DNA from: Pogonophryne albipinna
Lineage: Eukaryota > Chordata > Actinopteri > Perciformes > Artedidraconidae
Reading direction: 5' to 3'
DNA length: 64,000 bases
Assembly: GCA_028583405.1 (NCBI GenBank)
Contig: JAPTMU010000159.1
Coordinates: 373,223-437,222, forward strand
The notes beneath the pieces are model-generated. The model ran no database searches. It was given only the letters and a program-made list of their open reading frames with translations, and had not been told where the DNA came from. The translations under genes were made by a program, and so were the position numbers. Below, in pieces: positions 49,521-61,032 of the stretch. The stretch's first letter is position 1; the number at the start of each line of letters is the position of its first letter.

Positions 49521-50521
49521 GGGGGTCTGAGGAACACAAGCTTTATTAAACAAGGAAACACACAGCCAGGGAACATGAGGTGGTGAAACGTATTTGTGCA
49601 GATGCATCTTCTTCTTTTTGACTTCCTGCAGAGGAAAAGCTCCTTACCTTCACAGCCAGTCTAACATAACACAGGTGTATTAATATACCTATGATCTCTG
49701 TAATGAACATATCGCTCACAAAAAGCAGCTGAAGACACAGCAGAGAGAGCGTCTTGTTTGATGCACACAGAGAGGAGTGTTTCAGCTGCAGACATTCAAA
49801 GGAACCGCTCTTTGATTTGTGGACAAATGTTTGTTGCTGTGAGAAACTAACAGCTGATGAAACCTCACCTCTGAGTTTCACACCTGTTCTCCACGGGGCC
49901 CTTGGGATCCTCTCCGGGTTTATTCAGTCACAAACAAACAGAAAACGTGGATTTCAAGAAACCTCAAAAGTTTATGAAGCTGTGCAGGCTTGTCCCTTCG
50001 TGTCCCGACCCCCCTCTCGCTGCAGCTCAGCAGGTTTTTGGCGGATCAGTTTTTAATAATCTGGCACTTCTTTATTTCCCCGGGACTCCCCCACAGCCTC
50101 GCTCAGAGGCACATCTCCGCCACGGCTCGGCCACATGTTTCTATTCACACCACTTGTTTATCGTGCAAGAGCAAACCCCTCTCTCATTAGTTCCTGTTGC
50201 ACAAATCAGACGGTCTCCAACCTAGAAACATTTAGAAACAGGTCCTATTGAACCTTAGTGTTGGCAGAGGGGGGACCGTGCGGTCTCTTTCCAAACAGGA
50301 TGAGAAGTACAAGCTGTAACTCTGAAGGTGTTATTGATCTCTCGATGAATAAAGAGCAGATGGTTCCAGAGAGGTCCCAGAGACATTAACCACGGTGGTG
50401 GTCTCGAGAGGAGGATCAGCTTCTGTTCCTCTCATGGACCTTCAACAGCTTATGGATGATCAGACCCTGCCATTAACACCAGGACAAACATGTTTGTGTC
50501 CCATTGAGTCAGAGGGTTCAG
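49521..50521. other. Spacer, nothing recognised
   Basis: Overlapping 100-codon frames on both strands (49546-50225) have no recognisable domain. No repeat was identified. Confidence 0.4.
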
Positions 50522-50613
50522 GTAGTGAGGAACCCTTAGTGAGGAACGCTTAGTGAGGAACACTTAGTGAGGAACCCTTAGTGAGGAACGCTTAGTGAGG
50601 AACCCTTAGGGAG
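50522..50613. repeat. 14-bp minisatellite cut by the gap
   Basis: Unit GTGAGGAACCCTTA with C/G/A variation, about 6 copies, running directly into the N block. Confidence 0.9.
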
Positions 50614-51613
50614 NNNNNNNNNNNNNNNNNNNNNNNNNNNNNNNNNNNNNNNNNNNNNNNNNNNNNNNNNNNNNNNNNNNNNNNNNNNNNNNNNNNNNNN
50701 NNNNNNNNNNNNNNNNNNNNNNNNNNNNNNNNNNNNNNNNNNNNNNNNNNNNNNNNNNNNNNNNNNNNNNNNNNNNNNNNNNNNNNNNNNNNNNNNNNNN
50801 NNNNNNNNNNNNNNNNNNNNNNNNNNNNNNNNNNNNNNNNNNNNNNNNNNNNNNNNNNNNNNNNNNNNNNNNNNNNNNNNNNNNNNNNNNNNNNNNNNNN
50901 NNNNNNNNNNNNNNNNNNNNNNNNNNNNNNNNNNNNNNNNNNNNNNNNNNNNNNNNNNNNNNNNNNNNNNNNNNNNNNNNNNNNNNNNNNNNNNNNNNNN
51001 NNNNNNNNNNNNNNNNNNNNNNNNNNNNNNNNNNNNNNNNNNNNNNNNNNNNNNNNNNNNNNNNNNNNNNNNNNNNNNNNNNNNNNNNNNNNNNNNNNNN
51101 NNNNNNNNNNNNNNNNNNNNNNNNNNNNNNNNNNNNNNNNNNNNNNNNNNNNNNNNNNNNNNNNNNNNNNNNNNNNNNNNNNNNNNNNNNNNNNNNNNNN
51201 NNNNNNNNNNNNNNNNNNNNNNNNNNNNNNNNNNNNNNNNNNNNNNNNNNNNNNNNNNNNNNNNNNNNNNNNNNNNNNNNNNNNNNNNNNNNNNNNNNNN
51301 NNNNNNNNNNNNNNNNNNNNNNNNNNNNNNNNNNNNNNNNNNNNNNNNNNNNNNNNNNNNNNNNNNNNNNNNNNNNNNNNNNNNNNNNNNNNNNNNNNNN
51401 NNNNNNNNNNNNNNNNNNNNNNNNNNNNNNNNNNNNNNNNNNNNNNNNNNNNNNNNNNNNNNNNNNNNNNNNNNNNNNNNNNNNNNNNNNNNNNNNNNNN
51501 NNNNNNNNNNNNNNNNNNNNNNNNNNNNNNNNNNNNNNNNNNNNNNNNNNNNNNNNNNNNNNNNNNNNNNNNNNNNNNNNNNNNNNNNNNNNNNNNNNNN
51601 NNNNNNNNNNNNN
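50614..51613. other. Assembly gap (1,000 N)
   Basis: Exactly 1,000 N, typical of a placeholder of unknown true size. The tandem repeats on the two sides are unrelated. Confidence 0.99.
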
Positions 51614-54338
51614 CAGGTATGTCTCATACAGGTATGTCTCAGGTATGTCTCATACAGGTATGTCTCATACAGGTATAACTCATACAGGTATGTCTCATAC
51701 AGGTATGTCTCAGGTATGTCTCAGGTATGTCTCATACAGGTATGTCTCAGGTATGTCTCAGGTATGTCTCATACAGGTATGTCTCATACAGGTATGTCTC
51801 AGGTATGTCTCATACAGGTATGTCTCATACAGGTATATCTCAGGTATGTCTCATACAGGTATGTCTCATACAGGTATATCTCAGGTATGTCTCATACAGG
51901 TATGTCTCATACAGGTATATCTCAGGTATGTCTCATACAGGTATGTCTCATACAGGTATGTCTCATACAGGTATATCTCAGGTATGTCTCATAAAGGTAT
52001 GTCTCATACAGGTATATCTCAGGTATGTCTCATACAGGTATATCTCAGGTATATCTCATACAGGTATGTCTCATACAGGTATATCTTAGGTATGTCTCAT
52101 ACAGGTATGTCTCATACAGGTATGTCTCAGGTATGTCTCATACAGGTATGTCTCATACAGGTATATCTCAGGTATGTCTCATACAGGTATGTCTCATACA
52201 GGTATGTCTCAGGTATGTCTCATACAGGTATATCTCAGGTATGTCTCATACAGGTATGTCTCATACAGGTATGTCTCAGGTATGTCTCATACAGGTATGT
52301 CTCATAAAGGTATATCTCAGGTATGTCTCATACAGGTATATCTCAGGTATGTCTCATACAGGTATGTCTCATACAGGTATGTCTCAGGTATGTCTCATAC
52401 AGGTATATCTCAGGTATGTCTCATACAGGTATGTCTCATACAGGTATGTCTCATACAGGTATATCTCAGATATGTCTCATACAGGTATATCTCAGGTATG
52501 TCTCATACAGGTATGTCTCATACAGGTATATCTCAGGTATGTCTCATACAGGTATGTCTCATACAGGTATATCTCAGGTATGTCTCATACAGGTATGTCT
52601 CATACAGGTATATCTCAGGTATATCTCATACAGGTATGTCTCATACAGGTATATCTTAGGTATGTCTCATACAGGTATGTCTCATACAGGTATGTCTCAG
52701 GTATGTTTCATACAGGTATGTCTCATACAGGTATGTCTCATACAGGTATGTCTCAGGTATGTCTCATACAGGTATATCTCAGGTATGTCTCATACAGGTA
52801 TGTCTCATACAGGTATGTCTCATAAAGGTATATCTCAGGTATGTCTCATACAGGTATATCTCAGGTATGTCTCATACAGGTATGTCTCATACAGGTATGT
52901 CTCAGGTATGTCTCATACAGGTATGTCTCATACAGGTATATCTCAGGTATGTCTCATACAGGTATGTCTCATACAGGTATGTCTCAGGTATGTCTCATAC
53001 AGGTATATCTCAGGTATGTCTCATACAGGTATGTCTCATACAGGTATGTCTCAGGTATGTCTCATACAGGTATGTCTCATACAGGTATATCTCAGGTATG
53101 TCTCATACAGGTATGTCTCAGGTATGTCTCATACAGGTATGTCTCATACAGGTATGTCTCATACAGGTATATCTCAGGTATGTCTCATACAGGTATGTCT
53201 CATACAGGTATATCTCAGGTATGTCTCATACAGGTATGTCTCATACAGGTATATCTCAGGTATGTCTCATACAGGTATGTCTCATACAGGTATATCTCAG
53301 GTATGTCTCATACAGGTATGTCTCATACAAGTATGTCTCAGGTATGTCTCATACAGGTATATCTCAGGTATGTCTCATACAGGTATGTCTCATACAGGTA
53401 TGTCTCAGGTATGTCTCATACAGGTATATCTCAGGTATGTCACATACAGGTATGTCTCATACAGGTATGTCTCAAGTATGTCTCATACAGGTATGTCTCA
53501 TACAGGTATATCTCAGGTATGTCTCATACAGGTATATCTCAGGTATGTCTCATACAGGTATGTCTCATACAGGTATGTCTCAGGTATGTCTCATACAGGT
53601 ACAGTATGTCTCATACAGGTATATCTCATACAGGTATGTCTCATACAGGTATGTCTCATACAGGTATGTCTCAGGTATGTTTCATACAGGTATGTCTCAT
53701 ACAGGTATATCTCATACAGGTATGTCTCATACAGGTATATCTCAGGTATGTCTCATACAGGTATGTCTCAGGTATGTCTCATACAGGTATATCTCAGGTA
53801 TGTCTCATACAGGTATGTCTCATACAGGTATGTCTCAGGTATGTCTCATACAGATATGTCTCATACAGGTATATCTCAGGTATGTCTCATACAGGTATAT
53901 CTCAGGTATGTCTCATACAGGTATGTCTCATACAGGTATGTCTCAGGTATGTCTCATACAGGTATATCTCAGGTATGTCTCATACAGGTATGTCTCATAC
54001 AGGTATGTCTCAGGTATGTCTCATACAGGTATGTCTCATACAGGTATATCTCAGGTATGTCTCATACAGGTATATCTCAGGTATGTCTCATACAGGTATG
54101 TCTCAGGTATGTCTCATACAGGTATGTCTCATACAGGTATATATCAGGTATATCTCATACAGGTATATCTCAGGTATGTCTCATACAGGTATGTCTCATA
54201 CAGGTATGTCTCATACAGGTATATATCAGGTATGTCTCATACAGGTATATCTCAGGTATGTCTCATACAGGTATGTCTCATACAGGTATATCTCAGGTAT
54301 GTCTCATACAGGTATGTCTCATACAGGTATGTCTCAGG
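51614..54338. repeat. 15/11-bp minisatellite
   Basis: Long unit GGTATGTCTCATACA (15 bp) and short unit GGTATGTCTCA (11 bp), with GGTATATCTCA variants, alternate over 2.7 kb. A frequent higher-order pattern is long, long, short with the ATAT variant before the short unit. A few units differ (CATAAAGG, AAGTATG). Long open frames rich in SHTGM or QVCLI arise from this and are not genes. The left edge is the assembly gap. Confidence 0.97.
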
Positions 54339-55084
54339 TGCAGGAAGTTCAAACTAACCAGACTTGAATCACGGTCTTACTCCAGACTCAGATTCTGACA
54401 GCGTGGTCAGGGGCTTTTTGAAGTAAAGTTGCAGTGTTTATGCAGTTATTGGTTTTAAATCAGTGGGCAGACAGGATTTTAAATTAAGAAGAAATATGAA
54501 GTGGACTGTACTTATACATCTCTTTATCAGGTCTCCTCGACCCCTTAAGTTCTGCTTGTCTTTCAGTTGTTGTCAGATCCTTGAAGTTGAATGCCAAGAA
54601 GAAGAAGAGAGAGTTGTTGGTTTTTTGCCGTTGCTTTTGCCGGATAATAAAGCATTTTTCTGCAAAGTACCTTGTTCTGCACTTGGGTCCTAACGGCCTT
54701 CCTTACCCCAACAACGGCAAGTCCCTGCAGACGGAGCCACGGCCCCCTAGTGGGGGGACACAGGACTATTGACCCTTTAAGATACTGGACTGCTTTTGAT
54801 TGGTTTGAAAATGATTACAGATGTATGAACATAGGATTTCATAAAGTATTTTTAAAATAGTTTATACATTATTCGAATATAGGAATAGTAGATAGGATTA
54901 CTTAAAATATAGTACCTTATATTTCATCTTTTTTCCCTTTAGACCCTTGTGGTTTATTCTTAAAAACCCTTACCCTTACCCACCCCCCATTTCCCCTCTG
55001 CTGGTCTATGGCCTTGTAGAGGGTAACGGGGTACAGAGTGGCTTAGATAAGCGGGGAGTGCATCTGACGAAGAGATAGGTTGTT
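54339..55084. other. Spacer, nothing recognised
   Basis: No gene or repeat identified; short open frames only. Confidence 0.4.
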
Positions 55085-55570
55085 GTGCTCCCTCTCTCTG
55101 TTTCTTCAAATCAAATCAAATCAAATTTTATTTATAGAGCACATTTAAAAACGATTTTGGTCAAGCCAAAGTGCTGCACATGTAATTTAAACACATAAAA
55201 ACACATTACATCACAATAAAACACAATAAATCACAACAGATAAAACAACACATGGAACAGTCAGGAATCGTGACCCCACTCTAACTAGAAGGCCAGAGAG
55301 AAGTAGTGAGTCTTCAGTGTGGATTTAAAAAGCCCCAGGGTCTGGGCCGACCTCACATGGAGGGGAAGAGTATTCCAGAGCCTGGGGCCAGCTGCTGCGA
55401 AGGCTCGGTGCCCTCGGGTTTTGAGCCTAGTCTTAGGCACTACCAGCAGCAGCTGGTCAGCAGACCTTAAGGCTCTGCCTGGGGTGTAGCGATGGAGGAG
55501 TTCGGCTATAGGCCGGAGGAGCCCATTTAGTGCTTTAAAAACAAATAAAAGGATTTATATAGTATATCTA
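55085..55570 (-). mobile_element. LINE 3' fragment with RT C-terminus
   Basis: The minus strand translates uninterrupted as FKALNGLLRPIAELLHRYTP, GRALRSADQLLLVVPKTRLK, RGHRAFAAAGPRLWNTLP, then FKSTLKTHYFSLAF and a stop near 55287. The 3' UTR ends in CTATAAATAAAATTTGATTT with ATTTG repeats (55107-55127). It is the tail end of a LINE reverse transcriptase; everything upstream is missing. Confidence 0.88.
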
Positions 55571-55659
55571 ATAGAACTGCTCGGGTCTTGATAGATTGAG
55601 TGGGGAAGTTCATGAGATCTTTCTAGAGGGTTATCAAGAATAACTTTGATCCAATGCCC

Positions 55660-56876
55660 TTTTCCCTCTCTGTCTGTGTCTGTGTATTCTCTTGTTCCGA
55701 TGAACCCAGCCAAATCTTTGTTCTTGTTTTGTATCTATATCTACGCCGGGATCCGGAGTCGAGGCTGATCCTCTTGCTGTAGTCCTGTGTCCTGGATCCT
55801 CTATCCTGAGTTCTGGATTAAGTCGTGGACTTCGGGTCGTGGCTGAACCTGTCTCTGCGGTCCTGCCTTGGGTCTCGCCATGCTGCTTCCCTGATGGCTT
55901 CCACAGGATTGTAGCTGACATCCTCGTGGATTCATCTTCTTATTACAGACACATGCATTTCCTAACATTCGGTCTATATGCTGTAAAATGTATTATCTCT
56001 TGGATTTACACACGGCATCTATTGCACGTCTGTCCGTCCTGGGAGAGGGATCCCTCCTCTGTTGCTCTCCCTGAGGTTTCTCCCATGTTCCCTTAAACTG
56101 TGGGGTTTCTCTGGAAGTTTTTCCTTGTACGATGTGAGGGTCTAAGGACAGAGGGTCTAAGGACAGAGGGTCTAAGGACAGAGGGTCTGAGGATAGAGGG
56201 TCTAAGGACAGAGGGTCTAAGGACAGAGGGTCTAAGGACAGAGGGTCTGAGGACAGAGGGTCTAAGGACAGAGGGTCTGAGGACAGAGGGTCTAAGGACA
56301 GAGGGTCTAAGGACAGAGGGTCTAAGGACAGAGGGTCTAAAGATAGAGGGTCTAAGGACAGAGGGTCTAAGGACAGAGGGTCTAAGGATAGAGGGTCTGA
56401 GGACAGAGGGTCTGAGGACAGAGGGTCTAAGGACAGAGGGTCTAAGGATAGAGGGGCTAAGGACAGAGGGTCTAAGGACAGAGGGTCTAAGGACAGAGGG
56501 TCTAAGGATAGAGGGTCTAAGGACAGAGGGTCTGAGGACAGAGGGTCTAAGGACAGAGGGTCTAAGGACAGAGGGTCTAAGGACAGAGGGTCTAAGGATA
56601 GAGGGTCTAAGGACAGAGGGTCTGAGGACAGAGGGTCTAAGGACAGAGGGTCTAAGGACAGAGGGTCTAAGGATAGAGGGTCTAAGGACAGAGGGTCTGA
56701 GGACAGAGAACCTAAGGACAGAGGGTCTGAGGACAGAGGGTCTGTGCTGTTGTATTTGCTGTAAAGTGTCTCTACTGTAGGCTATTTTTATTATATGTTC
56801 AGCACTTTGGCTCCACCAAACATCGTTTATAAATGTGCTGTATAAATAAAACTTGATTTGATTTGATTTGATTTGA
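55660..56876 (+). mobile_element. LINE 3' UTR carrying a large internal minisatellite
   Basis: Contains GGAGAGGGATCCCTCCTCTG, TGCTCTCCCTGAGGTTTC and TTTTTCCTTGTACGATGTGA, a 3' UTR found in many fish LINE copies. The 15-bp array follows at 56139-56745. The end is TGCTGTATAAATAAAACTTG with ATTTG repeats (56850-56876). Confidence 0.7.
56139..56745. repeat. 15-bp minisatellite, about 40 copies
   Basis: Unit AGGGTCTAAGGACAG, with TCTGA and GATAG variants. It is a multiple of three without stops, so both strands are open; these frames are not genes. The unit is the expanded form of a sequence normally present once in this LINE's 3' UTR. Confidence 0.97.
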
Positions 56877-57599
56877 AGATGGTGGATTCGCCACTTACCC
56901 AATGAAGCCTTTGGATGATGATAACTGGGAGTATTTTAACACATTTCTGGAGGAGGTTAAAGATAATATCTCAACATATTTGAGTACTTTCACAGATCCT
57001 TGATCATTTCAACATGATGTGGTTTCATAAACAACCCCCTGCTGTGACTCTGGGACGCTCACCACGCTCCTCTCTGACGGCAGCATCACGTTTCAGTAAT
57101 CATCCAGAGAGTACAGCTGAAGGATTCTATTTGACGGCAGTAGTTCCCACACAAGCTGTCACAGAGGCTCATTGCTGCTATCCGCTCCTCCTGGAGGTGT
57201 TTCTCAGCCTCTGAAGCCGGACTGATCCCATAAAGCCTAACACCCGGAGAGGAAATAATAATGAACTTGGTTTATAATGTCAGTTTCTCTCAGGGCTCAC
57301 ATCAAACACACACACCTCTATTACTCAGGTATGCTCAGGTCAAACACACCTGCACACACACATCATCACATCCACACTGTACCTGCTGAGTGTAATAATG
57401 ACAGCTGTCTTTATCCTTTCAAACACACGGGATGCTGTGAATGTTCCCTGCTGTTATAGACGGAGTGTGTGCATGCACCAAGTTACTGCATGTTGAAGAG
57501 GGAATACTATACTATAGAGATGAAAAGGAAACCAGAAGAAGAAGGAACTCCTGTTCGTCCCACGGAGGAGAAATGTACATCCTTCATTACATCAGTTAG
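56877..57599. other. Spacer, nothing recognised
   Basis: No gene identified. Confidence 0.4.
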
Positions 57600-58400
57600 G
57601 AGCAGGTAGCGGTGCCTTGCTCAGGGACACCTCGGCAGCACGTGGTCTCTCCGGGACTTGAACTCGTGACCTTCCACAAGATCTTTTTGTTACGAACTCG
57701 GATCCCCAGGGGAAAAAGGACTCAAATGCACGACCTGGGAGCCAGAGATAAAGTATTAGTAATATACTTTATTGCAAAAATAGGATATACAAAAAAGATA
57801 AGGCACTCTTAACGAGGCGACAAAAAATAGGCTTCACTATAGCGTAACGATAAATCACTCACAACGTGAGGAGCAAACTTACAATACGTTTTACAGGAGC
57901 ATGAATATTGCATGTATTCAAAAGAGCAAACGCTGAAGAGCAGAGTTCTGGCATGAGGACAGGACAAGACGAACTGACAGCAAACAGAGGGAAACAGGGG
58001 CATATCAACAGGAGACAACAGGTGAAAACAATCAGGGGCGGGGCTGATGAGCGCGGGAGAACACACTAGGGAAGGGAGTCTCTGGCCGTTTCTCCATGTC
58101 GAGTACACCTGCTGCAGAGCCACTATTTCAAGTATGCTACGTCATCGAGTGGCGCCGAAGGACTGTTTGAATGCATGTTAAATGCCCAGCATTCTGCGCC
58201 ACTCGATGACGTAGCATACTTGAAATAGTGGCTCTGCAGCAGGTGTACTCGACATGGAGAAACGGCCAATGAAACTGAAAAGAGACGTGACAAAACAAAA
58301 CAGGAAGTGAAACACAATACAAGAATATCAACATAAAACATGACTGACTTAGCACTTTTGAAGGTGCACAACAATTTTCTGGAAATCTCTGAATACTGAA
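57600..58400. other. Possible SINE remnant and LTR-like DNA
   Basis: At 57611-57690 GGTGCCTTGCTCAGGGACAC and GGGACTTGAACTCGTGACC resemble a degraded fish SINE with a B-box-like stretch. From 57694, TGTTACGAACTCGGATCCCC and later ACAGGTGAAAACAATCAGGG resemble minus-strand LTRs of fish retroelements. Borders are not defined. Confidence 0.3.
58083..58268. repeat. Perfect inverted repeat, 73-bp arms, 40-nt loop
   Basis: 58083-58155 is the exact reverse complement of 58196-58268, without mismatch by eye. Arms include GCCACTATTTCAAGTATGCT and CTACGTCATCGAGTGGCGC. Transcribed, it would fold into a long uninterrupted hairpin. Confidence 0.95.
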
Positions 58401-58846
58401 TTTCCACAAGATTCAGATTTTTCTCAAAACCTGAAAATTCTAGAGGCGTAACCAAATAACATTCTTTCAAAACATATTAAATGGTCAGACAATTTACTTA
58501 TAACCTTTGATATATTGATTATTCTCACACTCTCAAGGCGAGGAGTCGAGGAGGTACAGAGTGGGCTTTGGTAAACGGCTACAGCGTACATTTTTATAGG
58601 TATTTACATATTTTGAGACGCTCTGAACAACTGACAGGAAAAGAGGCCTCCTGCTGTGTGCAGAAACACAACGAAGAGACAAACCCTAACGCAGCACAGT
58701 ACACTTAAAGAAGTGATGAGATCACGTTGTTTTTATTGAAGAGCAGGCGTACACTTTATAGGCCTTAATGAATCTCCAGAGAACAAACACCTCTGCCAAC
58801 AACCTCATTATCACCTGGGCTCATAAAGGACTTTCTGATCTCTGTA
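58401..58846. other. Spacer, nothing recognised
   Basis: No gene identified. Confidence 0.4.
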
Positions 58847-59095
58847 AGGCAAGGCAAGTTTATTTATATAGCACTTTTCAACACAAGGCAATTCAAGGTG
58901 CTTTAAAAAAAAATGAAAGACATTAAGAAAATGGCATTTAAAATCAGTCATTAAAAAGAAAAGCTAATAAAAGAAACATTAAAAGAAAAAATACATGGAT
59001 AAAAGTTACAGTGCAGTCGAAGATACGAATAGTTCAATTAAAAGCAGCGACAAAAAGAAAAGTCTTCAGCCTGGATTTAAAAGTAGTCTGTACGG
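58847..59095 (-). mobile_element. LINE 3' tail
   Basis: The minus strand ends TATATAAATAAACTTGCCTT, then GCCTTAC; the complement shows GCACCTTGAATTGCCTTGTG. Related tail fragments lie at 30604-30640 and 63722-63790. Confidence 0.65.
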
Positions 59096-59580
59096 TTTGG
59101 CTTCCTCTTCAAGCCACTTTATTCAAACCCCTGCCTTCATGGAGTGAAGCAGGTGAAGCACTGAGGTCTGCGTGTGATGAGACAGCTTCATTTGATAGAC
59201 GCTCTCTGACATGTTCTGAGCACCGGGGCTTTGAGCTGAATCACAGACCATCTTCTGGGTTGAGCTTCAGTGAAGTGCTCTGAGAGTAAGGGTCTCCTTT
59301 AATGAGCCTCACACCACCATTAACTTGTACTGAAACGAGTCCACAAACAGTGCGCTGAGCAGCAGATACTGCGTTAAACACACAGGGAGATTTTCAGCTG
59401 ATTGGAGGAACCTGCCTCATTAGCAAAGAGGGGAAACACCAACATCAGAGCAGCTTCATATGAACATGTAATGGCCTTCATTAAAGGGAGTGACTAACAA
59501 CATACAGGAGGGTAAGTGGGGAAGTAGGTGGAAACTCAAAAACTGAAAATCAGGAGTAGGAACAACAACTTCTCATATGT
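59096..59580. other. Spacer, nothing recognised
   Basis: No gene identified. Confidence 0.4.
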
Positions 59581-59587
59581 GTTTGGA

Positions 59588-59995
59588 GTCGTGGGTCCTG
59601 AGTCCTGGGTCCTGGGTCCTGAGTCCTGGGTCCTGAGTCCTGAGTCCTGGGTCCTGAGTCCTGGGTCCTAAGTCCTAGATCCTGAGTCCTGGATCCTGAG
59701 TCCTGGGTCCTAAGTCCTAGATCCTGAGTCCTGGGTCCTAAGTCCTAGATCCTGAGTCCTGGGTCCTAAGTCCTAGATCCTGAGTCCTGGATCCTGAGTC
59801 CTGGGTCCTGAGTCCTGGGTCCTGAGTCCTGGGTCCTGAGTCCTGGGTCCTGAGTCCTGGGTCCTAAGTCCTAGATCCTGAGTCCTGGATCCTGAGTCCT
59901 GGGTCCTGTGTCCTGGGTCCTGAGTCCTGGGTCCTGAGTCCTGGGTCCTAAGTCCTAGATCCTGAGTCCTGGATCCTGAGTCCTGGATTCTGAGG
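59588..59995. repeat. 7/14-bp minisatellite inside a LINE 3' end
   Basis: Units TCCTGGG, TCCTGAG, TCCTAAG, TCCTAGA and TCCTGGA alternate, about 57 heptamers. It is followed by LINE tail sequence. Confidence 0.95.
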
Positions 59996-60056
59996 GGTCG
60001 TACTATGTGTGATATTGGGCTATATAAAAAAACTTTGATTGATTGATTGATTGGAC
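59996..60056 (+). mobile_element. LINE 3' tail next to the heptamer array
   Basis: GTGATATTGGGCTATATAAA, then CTTTGATTGATTGATTGATT, is the same terminus as the minus-strand copies at 43985 and 62918. Confidence 0.75.
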
Positions 60057-60820
60057 AGAACACAAAGAAAGTTATTCAAAAAAAGACGAAGAAACATTAA
60101 AGAAAGAAGGAAATTCCCTTTGAAATAAGAACACATGTGTTCAGCAAAGGACATACAGAAAAGAATCCTCACGGACGGTCACTGATCTCAGTTCAGCTTT
60201 CTGAAGAGTTGTTGTGTTGCAGCTCAGCGCCTCCTGATATTCACTGTGTGTAGAAAGGATCTTTCTGACTGACAGTGTTCCCTTTAATGGAGCGAGCGTC
60301 CGTCCTTCACGGCGGACATTAGACTCCGACCTGAAACGCTCCGATGAACTCAATCTACAAACTGGGAGACTTCTGTGTAAACTCTTCATTTATTAATTTC
60401 AGAGGCAGCCAGGCAGAATTCATTTCAAAGTCAAACAGCTGAAAGTCAGCGTTAAAGGCTTTTACTTTGAAAGGGCACATTGGACAAGGCTCTGTTTACT
60501 CAGAGTTTAAAGCAAACTCACCTTGAGAGCAGGTGGACACAGGCTGGCTCACTTGATTCATTAATGTCCAGGGGACACTAACATGCATGTAAAGGCTCCT
60601 GAATCAACTTGCTGTTGTTGTTCTCCAATGAAGACACAACAAATCACAGGTAAACACACACGCAGCCCCTCTTAAAGACACACACACACACACATACTGG
60701 TTTTTGTTTGAATTGTGGACCACATTTCTGATCATCACTTGCAGGGACCAGCCTTTCTAGAGGTCCTAAAGGTATGTGAAAAGGTAGGTGCATATGCCAT
60801 TGCTCCGTGAACTCATCTCA

Positions 60821-60873
<53 letters not shown>

Positions 60874-60972
60874 CAATGGCTAAAACAGGAAGCACAGTGC
60901 TTACCCCTGTTGACCTTTGTGGTGTATTTTTACTGAGAATGGAATGTGACAGGCATGTATGAATGCACGGTG

Positions 60973-61032
<60 letters not shown>

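Noticed and set aside
51645..54398. Open frames up to 691 codons (SHTGM/QVCLI repeats)
   Set aside because: Pure consequence of the stop-free 15/11-bp array, open in all three plus frames.
56093..56902. Pentapeptide-repeat-like proteins (LRTEG / VLRPS)
   Set aside because: They come from the 15-bp minisatellite in a LINE 3' UTR; resemblance to pentapeptide-repeat proteins is accidental.
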